Source of the DNA: Rhodopseudomonas sp. BAL398
Lineage (GTDB): Bacteria > Pseudomonadota > Alphaproteobacteria > Rhizobiales > Xanthobacteraceae
Assembly (NCBI RefSeq): GCF_033001325.1
Contig: NZ_CP133111.1
Span: 3,922,501 to 3,986,500 of the forward strand
Direction: 5' to 3'
Length of the DNA stretch: 64,000 bases
Positions 32,715-39,784 of this stretch are shown in pieces. Position 1 is the first letter of the stretch. Every line of letters starts with the position of its first letter. Under the pieces are notes generated by a model. It was given only the letters and a program-made list of their open reading frames with translations, had not been told where the DNA came from and ran no database searches. The translations under genes were made by a program, and so were the position numbers.

Positions 32715-33191
32715 ATGAACTTCCGACAGCTTTCGCTCGTGATGATCCCGGTGGCGCTGCTGGCCGTGCCCGCCGCGGCCGATGGCCTGATGATCCCGCC
32801 GGTCAAGGATCAGCTCGTCGCCAAGGAATGCGGCGCCTGCCACATGGTCTATCCGGCCGGCCTGCTGCCGGCGCGGTCGTGGGCGGCGATGACCGCCAGG
32901 CTCGGCGATCATTTCGGCGACAATGCCGAACTCGACGCCGCGTCGGTCAAGCACATCGCCGATTACCTCACGGCAAATTCAGCCGAGACCGCCGACCGCT
33001 ACATCCTGCGCGGCCTGTCGCCCGACACCGTGCCGGCCCGCATCACCGAGCTGCCGATGTGGAAGCGCAAGCACGAAAAGCGCGACCGCGTCGCGCCGAA
33101 GGCACTGGCGCGCGCCGGCGCCAAATTCAAGGGCGACTGCAAAGCCTGCCACAAAGAGGCCGAGCGCGGCATCTTCGAGGACGACGATTGA
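32715..33191 (+). CDS. Diheme cytochrome c (DHC), SHP partner
   Basis: A 158-aa periplasmic cytochrome: a signal peptide (about 1-22), then two heme motifs far apart, CGACH at 39-43 and CKACH at 142-146. The WAAMTARLGDHFGDNAELDA stretch between them is typical of the DHC family. DHC is the usual electron donor to SHP and takes electrons from a membrane cytochrome b561, which is encoded further on at 34570. A GAGGA ribosome site precedes the ATG. A family B repeat separates it from the next gene. Confidence 0.88.
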   Translation: MNFRQLSLVMIPVALLAVPAAADGLMIPPVKDQLVAKECGACHMVYPAGLLPARSWAAMTARLGDHFGDNAELDAASVKHIADYLTANSAETADRYILRGLSPDTVPARITELPMWKRKHEKRDRVAPKALARAGAKFKGDCKACHKEAERGIFEDDD

Positions 33192-33233
33192 ACGTGCTAG
33201 CAACGTTTAACTCGGCTGATGCGCCAACCGCGG

Positions 33234-33365
33234 GTCATTCCGGGTCGCGAGCAGCGCAAGCTGCGCGCGAACCCGGAATCTCGCGGCAAGGCACGGCGGC
33301 GCAACGTCACAGACCGTTGCAAGATTCGGGTTCGCTCGGCCTGCGGCCTCGCGCCCCGGAATGAC
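33234..33365. repeat. Palindromic spacer repeat, family B
   Basis: Begins GTCATTCCGGGTCGCGAGC and ends CGCCCCGGAATGAC; it interrupts the cytochrome locus between the diheme cytochrome and the VIT1 gene. Confidence 0.8.
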
Positions 33366-33478
33366 GGTACTCTTCGATTTCAAGCGCATCGCCTCTGCGG
33401 TAAACGATCTCAACTCGCCGATCATAGGGTGGACCTCTGATCGGATCTCGCCAACGCAACCACCAACAAAGGCCGGCC

Positions 33479-34174
33479 ATGCATCCGATCCATCGCGAGA
33501 ACCATTTGATCGAACGCATCGGCTGGCTGCGCGCCGCGGTGCTGGGGGCGAATGACGGCATCATCTCGACCGCCAGCCTGGTGGTGGGTGTCGCCGCCGC
33601 GGCGACATCGTCGAGCGAGGTACTGATCGCCGGCATTGCCGGACTGGTCGCCGGCGCGATGTCGATGGCCGCCGGCGAATATGTCTCGGTCAGCTCGCAG
33701 GCCGATACCGAAGCCGCCGATCTGGTGCGCGAGCGCGGCGAACTGGCCGAGTCACCCGACAGCGAACTCGACGAACTGACAACGATCTATATCGACCGCG
33801 GCATCGAGCCCGCGCTGGCGCGTCAGGTCGCCGTGCAGCTGACCGCCAAGGACGCCTTCGCGGCCCATGCCCGCGACGAATTGGGGCTGTCCGCCCATGT
33901 GGTGGCCCGCCCGGTGCAGGCGGCGCTGACCTCGGCCGCGACCTTCGCGGTCGGCGCGTCGCTGCCGTTGGCGATCGTGTTTACCGCACCGGCCGGATGG
34001 ACCTCCGCGGTGGTGTCCGGCGGCTCGCTGGTCTGCCTCGCGGTGCTCGGCGCGGTCAGCGCCCGGGTCGGCGGCGCCGGCATCTGGAAGCCGACCTTCC
34101 GGGTGACGTTCTGGGGCGCGCTGGCGATGGCGGCGAGCGCGGCGATCGGCGCGCTGGTCGGCCACGCCGTGTAG
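33479..34174 (+). CDS. VIT1/CCC1-family iron/manganese transporter
   Basis: A 231-aa membrane protein. The N-terminal NHLIERIGWLRAAVLGANDGIISTASLVVGV and MSMAAGEYVSVSSQADTEAAD are the best-known markers of the VIT1/CCC1 family, which exports or sequesters Fe(II) or Mn(II). About five transmembrane helices are seen, with a charged cytosolic loop at about 80-140. It lies inside the SHP/DHC/b561 cytochrome locus, which is not the usual content of such clusters; a link between heme/iron handling and the locus is inference. Confidence 0.92.
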   Translation: MHPIHRENHLIERIGWLRAAVLGANDGIISTASLVVGVAAAATSSSEVLIAGIAGLVAGAMSMAAGEYVSVSSQADTEAADLVRERGELAESPDSELDELTTIYIDRGIEPALARQVAVQLTAKDAFAAHARDELGLSAHVVARPVQAALTSAATFAVGASLPLAIVFTAPAGWTSAVVSGGSLVCLAVLGAVSARVGGAGIWKPTFRVTFWGALAMAASAAIGALVGHAV

Positions 34175-34181
34175 CAGCCGC

Positions 34182-34198
34182 CTGACGGTTCGCTGACA
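34182..34198 (+). promoter_or_regulatory. CTGACG-N5-CTGACA direct repeat before the second PepSY-like gene
   Basis: CTGACG at 34182-34187 and CTGACA at 34193-34198 show the same 11-bp period as the sites at 32070 and 32125. They lie in the spacer after the VIT1 gene, 89 bases before the next start codon, suggesting an internal promoter under the same regulator. Confidence 0.45.
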
Positions 34199-34286
34199 GT
34201 GGCCAACAGGCTGCCGTCAGCCGCCATGGCGCAGGATCGATGCATCGCCGGGCGCATTGTGCGCCGGGCATCATCGGAGACTTATC

Positions 34287-34559
34287 ATGCGCAACATCGC
34301 CCTCATCGTCACCGCAGCCGCGCTGCTCGCTACTTCCGCCGCCCGCGCCGACAGCTGGGGCAAGCCCTGCACCGCGGCGCCGCAAAGCCAGTGGCTCAGC
34401 GTGCAGGAGCTGCGCGCCAAGGTCGAAGCCCAGGGCTACAAGGTGCAAAAAGGCAAGGTGAAGAAGGCCTGCGGCGAATTCTACAGCATCGACAAGGCCG
34501 GCGCCGAGGTCGAACTGTTCGTCGATCCGACCAATGGCAGCATTGTCGGCAAGTTGTAA
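34287..34559 (+). CDS. Small secreted PepSY-like protein
   Basis: A 90-aa exported protein: a signal peptide (MRNIALIVTAAALLATSAARA), then SWGKPCTAAPQSQWLSVQELRAKVEAQGYKV and a C-terminal ELFVDPTNGSIVGKL that fits the PepSY_2 pattern. It has two cysteines (PCT and KACG), possibly a disulfide. GGAG lies before the ATG at 34287. It precedes the cytochrome b561 gene by 10 bases, and similar proteins often accompany cytochrome b genes. Confidence 0.8.
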   Translation: MRNIALIVTAAALLATSAARADSWGKPCTAAPQSQWLSVQELRAKVEAQGYKVQKGKVKKACGEFYSIDKAGAEVELFVDPTNGSIVGKL

Positions 34560-34569
34560 GGACCAGCCG

Positions 34570-35127
34570 ATGACCATTGTGGATGTCACACGCGAAGCCG
34601 GCGAGGCGCCGGCTTCAGTCAAGGTCTGGGACGGCGTCGTGCGCCTGTTCCACTGGTCGCTGGTTGCGGCCTTCGCGCTGGCCTATGCCACCGGCGATGA
34701 GATCGAGCGGGTCCACATCGCCGCCGGCTATACCATCGCGGCGCTGCTGGTGTTGCGCATCGTCTGGGGCCTGGTCGGCCCGCGCCATGCCCGCTTTGCC
34801 AATTTCGTGCGCCCGCCGCGCGAGGTCATCACCAATCTGCGCGACGCCGTGCGGCTGCGCTCGAAGCGCTATCTCGGCCATACCCCGGCGGGCGCGGCGA
34901 TGATCCTCACGCTGATCGCGATGATCGGCGGCAGCTGCGTCACCGGCTATATGATGACCACCCGCGCCTATTGGGGCTCGGCATGGGTCGAGGATCTCCA
35001 CGAGCTGCTCGCCAACGCCACCGTGGCGCTGATCGCCCTGCATGTCGCCGGCGTGCTGCTGGTCAGCTTCGAACACCGCGAGAATCTGGTCAAGGCGATG
35101 GTCACCGGGTGGAAGCGCAAGGACTGA
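34570..35127 (+). CDS. Cytochrome b561-type membrane electron carrier
   Basis: A 185-aa inner-membrane di-heme cytochrome b561 (Ni-hydrogenase-type) family protein. It has about four helices with histidines in VVRLFHWSLVAAF, ERVHIAAGYTIAALLVLRIVWG, EDLHELLANATVALIALHVAGV, all in the positions of heme ligands. It should carry electrons from the quinol pool to the periplasmic diheme cytochrome c and on to SHP. AAGGA precedes the ATG at 34570. It is the last gene of the locus and is followed by a strong hairpin. Confidence 0.92.
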   Translation: MTIVDVTREAGEAPASVKVWDGVVRLFHWSLVAAFALAYATGDEIERVHIAAGYTIAALLVLRIVWGLVGPRHARFANFVRPPREVITNLRDAVRLRSKRYLGHTPAGAAMILTLIAMIGGSCVTGYMMTTRAYWGSAWVEDLHELLANATVALIALHVAGVLLVSFEHRENLVKAMVTGWKRKD

Positions 35128-35140
35128 GATCGATCGCATG

Positions 35141-35174
35141 AGAGGCGCGGCGGCATCAATGCCGCCGCGCCTCT
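35141..35174 (+). terminator. 15-bp hairpin after the cytochrome locus
   Basis: AGAGGCGCGGCGGCA (35141-35155) and TGCCGCCGCGCCTCT (35160-35174) form a perfect 15-bp stem with a 4-base loop, 13 bases after the b561 stop codon. No T run follows. Confidence 0.55.
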
Positions 35175-35216
35175 GTGCATCAGAAACAATCGTTGCCAAA
35201 GCACAGTTCCTTTGAC

Positions 35217-35306
35217 GTCATTGCCGGGCTTGCCCCGGCAATCCATCCACTTCAAGCAAATCATCTTGCGACGTTGATGGATGCGCGGGTCAAGCCCGCG
35301 CATGAC
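35217..35306. repeat. Palindromic spacer repeat, family G
   Basis: Starts GTCATTGCCGGGCTTGCCCC and ends GGTCAAGCCCGCGCATGAC, with CATCCA/TGGATG inner arms. It abuts the truncated toxin gene that follows. Confidence 0.7.
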
Positions 35307-35336
35307 GCAGCAATCGGGATTGCGCCGTGCCCATAG

Positions 35337-35528
35337 GGACCGATCTTAGGATTACCGTACTACGCGGCCAGAACGCCCGAGGCCATGAATCTGCCGGGCT
35401 TGCAGTTTCATCTGCTGAAGGGAAGCGACAAGGGCCGCTACGCCGTTGACGCGTCCGGCAATTGGCGGATCACCTTCGGCTGGGACGGCGAAGACGCGAT
35501 CGACGTTGATCTCGAGGATTACCATTGA
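35337..35528 (+). pseudogene. higB: HigB-type toxin, N-terminally truncated
   Basis: The frame ends with MNLPGLQFHLLKGSDKGRYA then NWRITFGWDGEDAI, closing DVDLEDYH. This matches the C-terminal half of RelE-superfamily HigB toxins, which usually have about 90 residues. Upstream, homology stops near AARTPEA, and an in-frame TAG at 35334 closes the frame. Only 47 residues remain from ATG 35385, so the N-terminal half is gone. The stop overlaps the higA start (TGATG), as in intact higBA operons. Confidence 0.75.
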
Positions 35529-35839
35529 TGGCGAAAAATCCATTGCTCAAGGGCCTGACGCCGATCCATCCCGGCGAGATGCTGCGCGAGGATGTGTTGC
35601 CCGCGCTTGGCAAAACCAAGGCCGAGCTCGCCAGCCTGCTCGGGATTTCGCGCCAGACCCTGTTCGACATTCTCGGCGAGCGCCAGCCGATTTCGCCGGC
35701 GATGGCGTTGCGCTTCGGCAAGCTGTTGGGCAACGGCCCGGAACTGTGGATCGACCTGCAGCGCGCCTATGATCTGCATATTGCCGAAAAGCTGCTCCGC
35801 AAGGAGCTGGCAAAGATTCCAACCTTGCCGGCGGCGTAG
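35528..35839 (+). CDS. higA: HigA-family antitoxin (XRE helix-turn-helix)
   Basis: A 103-aa DNA-binding antitoxin of normal length. PIHPGEMLREDVLPALGKTKAELASLLGISRQTLFDILGER is the HigA start with its helix-turn-helix at about residues 33-52, then ISPAMALRFGKLLGNGPELWIDLQRAYDL, a strong family signature. The ATG at 35528 overlaps the stop of the toxin remnant. With the toxin decayed, it is an orphan antitoxin or repressor that may still protect against related toxins or autoregulate. Confidence 0.92.
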   Translation: MAKNPLLKGLTPIHPGEMLREDVLPALGKTKAELASLLGISRQTLFDILGERQPISPAMALRFGKLLGNGPELWIDLQRAYDLHIAEKLLRKELAKIPTLPAA

Positions 35840-35920
35840 CAAGCGGCGCCTGCAACGCGCCGCATGTTGCGGCGTGGTGCGCTGCTAAGCCGGGCCTTGA
35901 CGGCACGCAGCGTTTGCGAT

Positions 35921-35971
35921 GGTCCCGGTTCTGCGAAGCGGCACGTTGTGCCGCATCGTGCCCGGGACACG
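35921..35971. repeat. Palindromic spacer repeat, family C (short form)
   Basis: GGTCCCGGTTCTGCGAAGCG followed by TGCCGCATCGTGCCCGGGAC; nearly the same half-element as at 13557-13612. It lies between higA and the converging secreted-protein gene. Confidence 0.65.
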
Positions 35972-35983
35972 GCGACGGGGTAC

Positions 35984-36430
35984 TCAGCGCGCGCGCGTGG
36001 CGTCGGAGCAGCTCACCACGGTCGAGGCGGCGCCGGTGTGGGCGTAGCAGAAGCTGAGCTTGTCGCCGTCGAACTTGCCCTGCAGATAGCCGTCGGTATC
36101 GGCGATCAGGAACGTGCCGCTATTGTCGCTAGACAGCGCGCCGATGAACGGCTCGGTGGTCTTGTCGCCCTTGCCCGACAGGGTGGTGACGCCCCAGAAG
36201 CGGCGCTGGTCCTGGCCCTTGATCTCGATCACCAGATCCTTCTCGGCGCGGCCGGGATTGTCGAAGGTGCCGGCACCGGCCGGCCAGTGGCCGCCTTTGC
36301 CGACCACGATCGAATGCGACACGCCGACCCATTTGCCCTTGAGATCCGGCGTCTTGTCAGCCGCCAGGGCAAGCGCCGGCAGGGTGACGAAAATAGCCAG
36401 CGCGAGGCCGCGAACCGTCGAATGAGTCAT
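35984..36430 (-). CDS. Secreted hypothetical protein
   Basis: A 148-aa exported protein: a signal peptide (MTHSTVRGLALAIFVTLPAL, cleaved near ALAAD), then a soluble domain rich in beta-strand patterns, with LKGKWVGVSHSIVVGKGG, RRFWGVTTLSGKGDKTTEP and FCYAHTGAASTVVSCSD. The two cysteines near the end could form a disulfide. The repeated KGKW.G and FWG.T segments look like a small beta-barrel such as those of lipocalin-like or avidin-like folds, but no family is certain. GAGAAG lies upstream of the ATG. Confidence 0.75.
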   Translation of the reverse strand: MTHSTVRGLALAIFVTLPALALAADKTPDLKGKWVGVSHSIVVGKGGHWPAGAGTFDNPGRAEKDLVIEIKGQDQRRFWGVTTLSGKGDKTTEPFIGALSSDNSGTFLIADTDGYLQGKFDGDKLSFCYAHTGAASTVVSCSDATRAR

Positions 36431-36592
36431 GTGTGCTTCTCTGTGGTGCCGATCTGGCGCCGCGACAGACGATCTCCCTCGCGGCGCTCGGATGGCGGGA
36501 GCCCGAGATCGGTGTAGGTGATTTGCTGTTGCGTGTCAGAACGAATTTCGCCGCCCGAGACGCCCGGCCTCATGCGCGCGCACCAAGAAGCA

Positions 36593-36907
36593 CTACCTGT
36601 TGCCGCCGCCCTTGAAATGCCGCACCACGCCGGCGACCAGGCCGGCGCCGACCAGCAGGCCGACGATCGGGATCCACAGCAGGAACGCGCCGAGCAGCAC
36701 CACCAGCACCACGGCGATCACCACGCCGACCAGCGCCGCCAGGCCAATGAATCCAAGCGGTCCCATTCGGGCGACGTAGATGCGCTGACTGAAGCCGTCC
36801 TGGAACGGCCCGCGGCTGCGCGACGGATCATAATTGGCGTCCGGCGGAATGATCTCCGGCTCGTAGCGTGGCGTTTCGGGCGGCGATTTCGACGTGTGGT
36901 CGTTCAT
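36593..36907 (-). CDS. Small membrane protein, function unknown
   Basis: A 104-aa protein. The first 50 residues are hydrophilic and proline-rich (PPETPRYEPEIIPPDANYDP). They are followed by two closely spaced hydrophobic helices (LGFIGLAALVGVVIAVVLVV and LLWIPIVGLLVGAGLVAGVV) and a short basic tail RHFKGGGNR. GAGG lies before the ATG. It is encoded just after mtnA on the same strand (83 bp away), but no functional link is evident. Confidence 0.75.
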   Translation of the reverse strand: MNDHTSKSPPETPRYEPEIIPPDANYDPSRSRGPFQDGFSQRIYVARMGPLGFIGLAALVGVVIAVVLVVLLGAFLLWIPIVGLLVGAGLVAGVVRHFKGGGNR

Positions 36908-36990
36908 GATGGGGCGATATCCTCGCTGGTCCGATCGGGCCAGCCTAGCACGCGCCGCCCGATCGCCGCAGCAATATCGAAGCGTTGGGG

Positions 36991-38118
36991 CTACAGCGCG
37001 TCGCTCACCGCGTCATGACGACGCACGACGCGCTCGGGGAACGCCGCGGCCAGCGCGGCGCGCGCGGGCTTCAGCACGCCGCGTTCGGTGATCAGCCCGG
37101 TGACCAGCCGCGACGGCGTCACGTCGAAGCCGTAATTGGCCACCGGCGATCCCTGCGGCACTACGCGCACGGTTTCGATCCGGCCGTCATCGGTGCGCCC
37201 GGTCATGTGGGTGACTTCGGCGGCCTCGCGTTGTTCGATCGGAATTTCCGCGATGCCGTCATGGATGGTGAAGTCGATGGTCGGCGACGGCAGCGCCACA
37301 TAGAACGGCACATTGTTGTCGCGCGCCGCCAGCGCTTTCAGATACGTCCCGATCTTGTTGCAGACGTCGCCATCGGCGGTGACGCGATCGGTGCCGACGA
37401 TGCAAAGATCGACCATGCCGTGCTGCATCAGATGGCCGCCGGTATTGTCGGGGATCACGGTATGTTTGACGCCGTGATGGCCGAGTTCCCAGGCGGTCAG
37501 CGAGGCGCCCTGATTGCGCGGCCTTGTCTCGTCGACCCAGACATGCAGGTCGATACCATTGTCATGCGCCAGATAGATCGGCGCGGTGGCGGTGCCCCAA
37601 TCCACGGTGGCGAGCCAGCCGGCATTGCAATGGGTCAGCACATTGACGCGCTCGCCCGGCTGCTTGGTCGCCCTGATCGCCTCGATCAGCGCAAGGCCAT
37701 TATGCGCGATGCCCTGATTGATCGCGATGTCGTCCTCGGCGATGGCGCCGGCGCGGGCATAGGCGGCGCGCGCGCGCTCGGCCGCGGGCAGCGGCCGCAG
37801 CACGGCGCGCATATTGTCGAGCGCCCATTTCAGATTGATCGCGGTCGGCCGCGTCGCCAGCAGCGTGTCGTAAGCGCGATCGAGCGCGGCGTCGGAAGCG
37901 TCCTCGCGCATCGCCAGCGCCATGCCATAGGCCGCGGTGGCGCCGATCAGCGGCGCGCCGCGCACCAGCATCGCGCGGATCGCCTCGGCGGCGTCGGCGC
38001 AGGTCGCCAGCTTCGCCACCACGAATTCATGCGGCAGCCGGCGCTGATCGATCGCCGCCACGGTGACGCCGTCGGGCTCGAGCCAGATGCTGCGAATATG
38101 CTTGCCATCGACCTTCAT
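36991..38118 (-). CDS. mtnA: S-methyl-5-thioribose-1-phosphate isomerase
   Basis: A 375-aa cytosolic enzyme that converts 5-methylthioribose 1-phosphate to methylthioribulose 1-phosphate in methionine salvage. It belongs to the eIF2B-like isomerase family: [19 protein letters not shown], then [18 protein letters not shown] with the catalytic Cys, and [23 protein letters not shown] with the catalytic Asp, and [12 protein letters not shown]. Length is normal. The gene lies downstream of mtnP on the same strand, separated by two tiny membrane-protein genes. No later salvage gene follows in the window. Confidence 0.95.
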   Translation of the reverse strand: MKVDGKHIRSIWLEPDGVTVAAIDQRRLPHEFVVAKLATCADAAEAIRAMLVRGAPLIGATAAYGMALAMREDASDAALDRAYDTLLATRPTAINLKWALDNMRAVLRPLPAAERARAAYARAGAIAEDDIAINQGIAHNGLALIEAIRATKQPGERVNVLTHCNAGWLATVDWGTATAPIYLAHDNGIDLHVWVDETRPRNQGASLTAWELGHHGVKHTVIPDNTGGHLMQHGMVDLCIVGTDRVTADGDVCNKIGTYLKALAARDNNVPFYVALPSPTIDFTIHDGIAEIPIEQREAAEVTHMTGRTDDGRIETVRVVPQGSPVANYGFDVTPSRLVTGLITERGVLKPARAALAAAFPERVVRRHDAVSDAL

Positions 38119-38163
38119 GGTACTTTACGCCAACGATCCGAACTTGGGTTACGATTGTGGTCG

Positions 38164-38259
38164 CTATCCGCCACCGACACGATTCACATGCCAGAATAGA
38201 ATAAGCGCGGCAATCACCACCATCCCGGGGACGGTCAGGAGATAGATCTCGGTGTTCAT
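38164..38259 (-). CDS. 31-aa single-helix membrane microprotein
   Basis: A tiny gene with a strong GAGGAAGG ribosome site before the ATG at 38259. The product is MNTEIYLLTVPGMVVIAALI followed by LFWHVNRVGGG: one transmembrane helix with a short basic end. Its start overlaps the stop of the 77-aa gene before it (ATGA), so the two are coupled. GC content is clearly lower than in the flanking mtnP and mtnA. Not a family I recognise. Confidence 0.6.
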   Translation of the reverse strand: MNTEIYLLTVPGMVVIAALILFWHVNRVGGG

Positions 38260-38489
38260 CGGACCTTCCTCAAAATGCCTCTCCCGATGAGATGTAAGAG
38301 GAAGGCAAGGACGACACAACCTGCGCCGACGAACAAAAAGGCATTTCTGGACAGCAGGGGATTGGTCGAAAGCAGTGAAAGTCCAGGGGCGAACACGCCA
38401 GCAGCGATGACGCCCACGCCGAGGTTGCTGACAAAATCGGCGGACAGTTTGCGTAGTTCATTCTGCGCATTTTGACTGAGCTCAATCAT
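38256..38489 (-). CDS. 77-aa two-helix membrane protein of unknown function
   Basis: A small protein with a charged N-terminus (MIELSQNAQNELRKLSADF) and two hydrophobic helices (GVGVIAAGVFAPGLSLL and AFLFVGAGCVVLAFLLHLIG), ending in a basic GRGILRKVR. GAGG precedes the ATG. It is coupled to the 31-aa gene and lies between mtnP and mtnA, in DNA of lower GC than both. The pair could be a recent insertion; membrane-active toxin, stress or channel-like roles are all possible and none can be chosen. Confidence 0.65.
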   Translation of the reverse strand: MIELSQNAQNELRKLSADFVSNLGVGVIAAGVFAPGLSLLSTNPLLSRNAFLFVGAGCVVLAFLLHLIGRGILRKVR

Positions 38490-38517
38490 GGTTTTGCCTC
38501 GCGCCAGAATTCCCCTG

Positions 38518-39399
38518 CTATCCTTGAGCTTTCAAAATCCGCCCCGCCACCGCATCGAGTTTCTTCAGCAGTTCCGGATCGCGATATTCCGGCGCGGTGA
38601 TGATCGCGGTGTCGAGCGCGCGGTCGGAGCCGATCGGGCATTCCTCGTGCTCGCGCGGGAATTCCTGGGCGAAGCGCGCCACCAGGCTCTTGGCCTTTTC
38701 GGCATTGCTGGTCAGCACCCGGACGATGTCCTGCACCGTCACGGCGTCATGGTCGGGATGCCAGCAATCGAAATCCGTTACCATCGCCACGCTGGCGTAG
38801 CAGATTTCGGCCTCGCGGGCGAGCTTGGCCTCCGGCATGTTGGTCATGCCGATCACCGAATAGCCGAGATCCTTGTAGGTGATGCTTTCGGCATAGCTGG
38901 AGAATTGCGGGCCTTCCATGCACAGATAGGTGCCGCCGCGCGAATAGGCGATGCCCTCGGCCTCGGCGGCGGCGGCGAGGTGAATCCGCAGCCGCGGCGA
39001 GACCGGATGCGCCATCGACACATGGGCGACGCAGCCCTTGCCGAAGAACGAGCTTTCGCGCTTGTAGGTGCGGTCGACGAATTGGTCGATCAGCACGAAG
39101 GTGCCGGGGGGCAGCTCCTCCTTGAACGAGCCGCAGGCCGACAGCGAGATCAGGTCGGTGACCCCGGCGCGCTTGAGTACGTCGATATTGGCGCGGTAAT
39201 TGATGTCGGAGGGCGACAGCCGGTGGCCCTTGTCGTGGCGCGGCAGGAACACGATCGGCAGCCCGGCGATGGTGCCGTGGCGCACCGGCGCCGAGGGCTC
39301 GCCCCACGGACTTTTGATCGCCTCGTCGCGGACGTCTTCCAGCCCCGGCAGGTCGTAAATTCCGGATCCGCCGATAATGCCGAGCACCGCCCTGGTCAT
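38518..39399 (-). CDS. mtnP: S-methyl-5'-thioadenosine phosphorylase
   Basis: A 293-aa cytosolic enzyme that splits methylthioadenosine with phosphate into adenine and methylthioribose 1-phosphate, the substrate of MtnA. Family features: LGIIGGSGIYDLPGLEDV at the start, FLPRHDKGHRLSPSDINYRAN, LSACGSFKEEL, CMEGPQFSSYAES with the substrate-binding Met, and TDFDCWHPDHDAVT. ATG 39399 is preferred; the frame runs 10 codons further up. It opens the mtnP-(two small genes)-mtnA group. Confidence 0.95.
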   Translation of the reverse strand: MTRAVLGIIGGSGIYDLPGLEDVRDEAIKSPWGEPSAPVRHGTIAGLPIVFLPRHDKGHRLSPSDINYRANIDVLKRAGVTDLISLSACGSFKEELPPGTFVLIDQFVDRTYKRESSFFGKGCVAHVSMAHPVSPRLRIHLAAAAEAEGIAYSRGGTYLCMEGPQFSSYAESITYKDLGYSVIGMTNMPEAKLAREAEICYASVAMVTDFDCWHPDHDAVTVQDIVRVLTSNAEKAKSLVARFAQEFPREHEECPIGSDRALDTAIITAPEYRDPELLKKLDAVAGRILKAQG

Positions 39400-39496
39400 G
39401 CCATGTCTCCCGCTGCTGTCCTGCCGCATTCACCATGCGGGGCGCCGCTTCACAACCCCGTTTTCGAGCGTATCAGCCAAATGTCGCATCTGGCCG

Positions 39497-39602
39497 GATC
39501 CCTCACCCAGAGGAGCGGCCACTTGGCCGCGTCTCGAAGGATGAGGGATCGCCGCCTCATGGTTCGAGACGCGGGCGAAGAGGCGCGCTCCTCACCATGA
39601 GG
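39497..39602. repeat. Palindromic spacer repeat, family D
   Basis: GATCCCTCACCCAGAGGAGC at the left and CGCGCTCCTCACCATGAGG at the right, with GTCTCGAAGGATGAGG inside. It fills part of the 385-bp spacer between mtnP and the alcohol dehydrogenase gene; the rest looks empty apart from the ribosome site at 39771. Confidence 0.75.
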
Positions 39603-39784
39603 CTCTGCACGGCCCGCCTGATCATCGCAGCCGCCCGTCGTCGCCTCTTGCCGCCCCTTGCTCCTCTCGCCGCCGCTTTCCGCCCCCTTGCCCCGCGACG
39701 ATTTTTCTGTTCACGCAACGCGGCGGGCCATCTAGATTGACGCTAATGCCTCGCAACAGACGGGCTCATCGGGGAGAAAATAAC

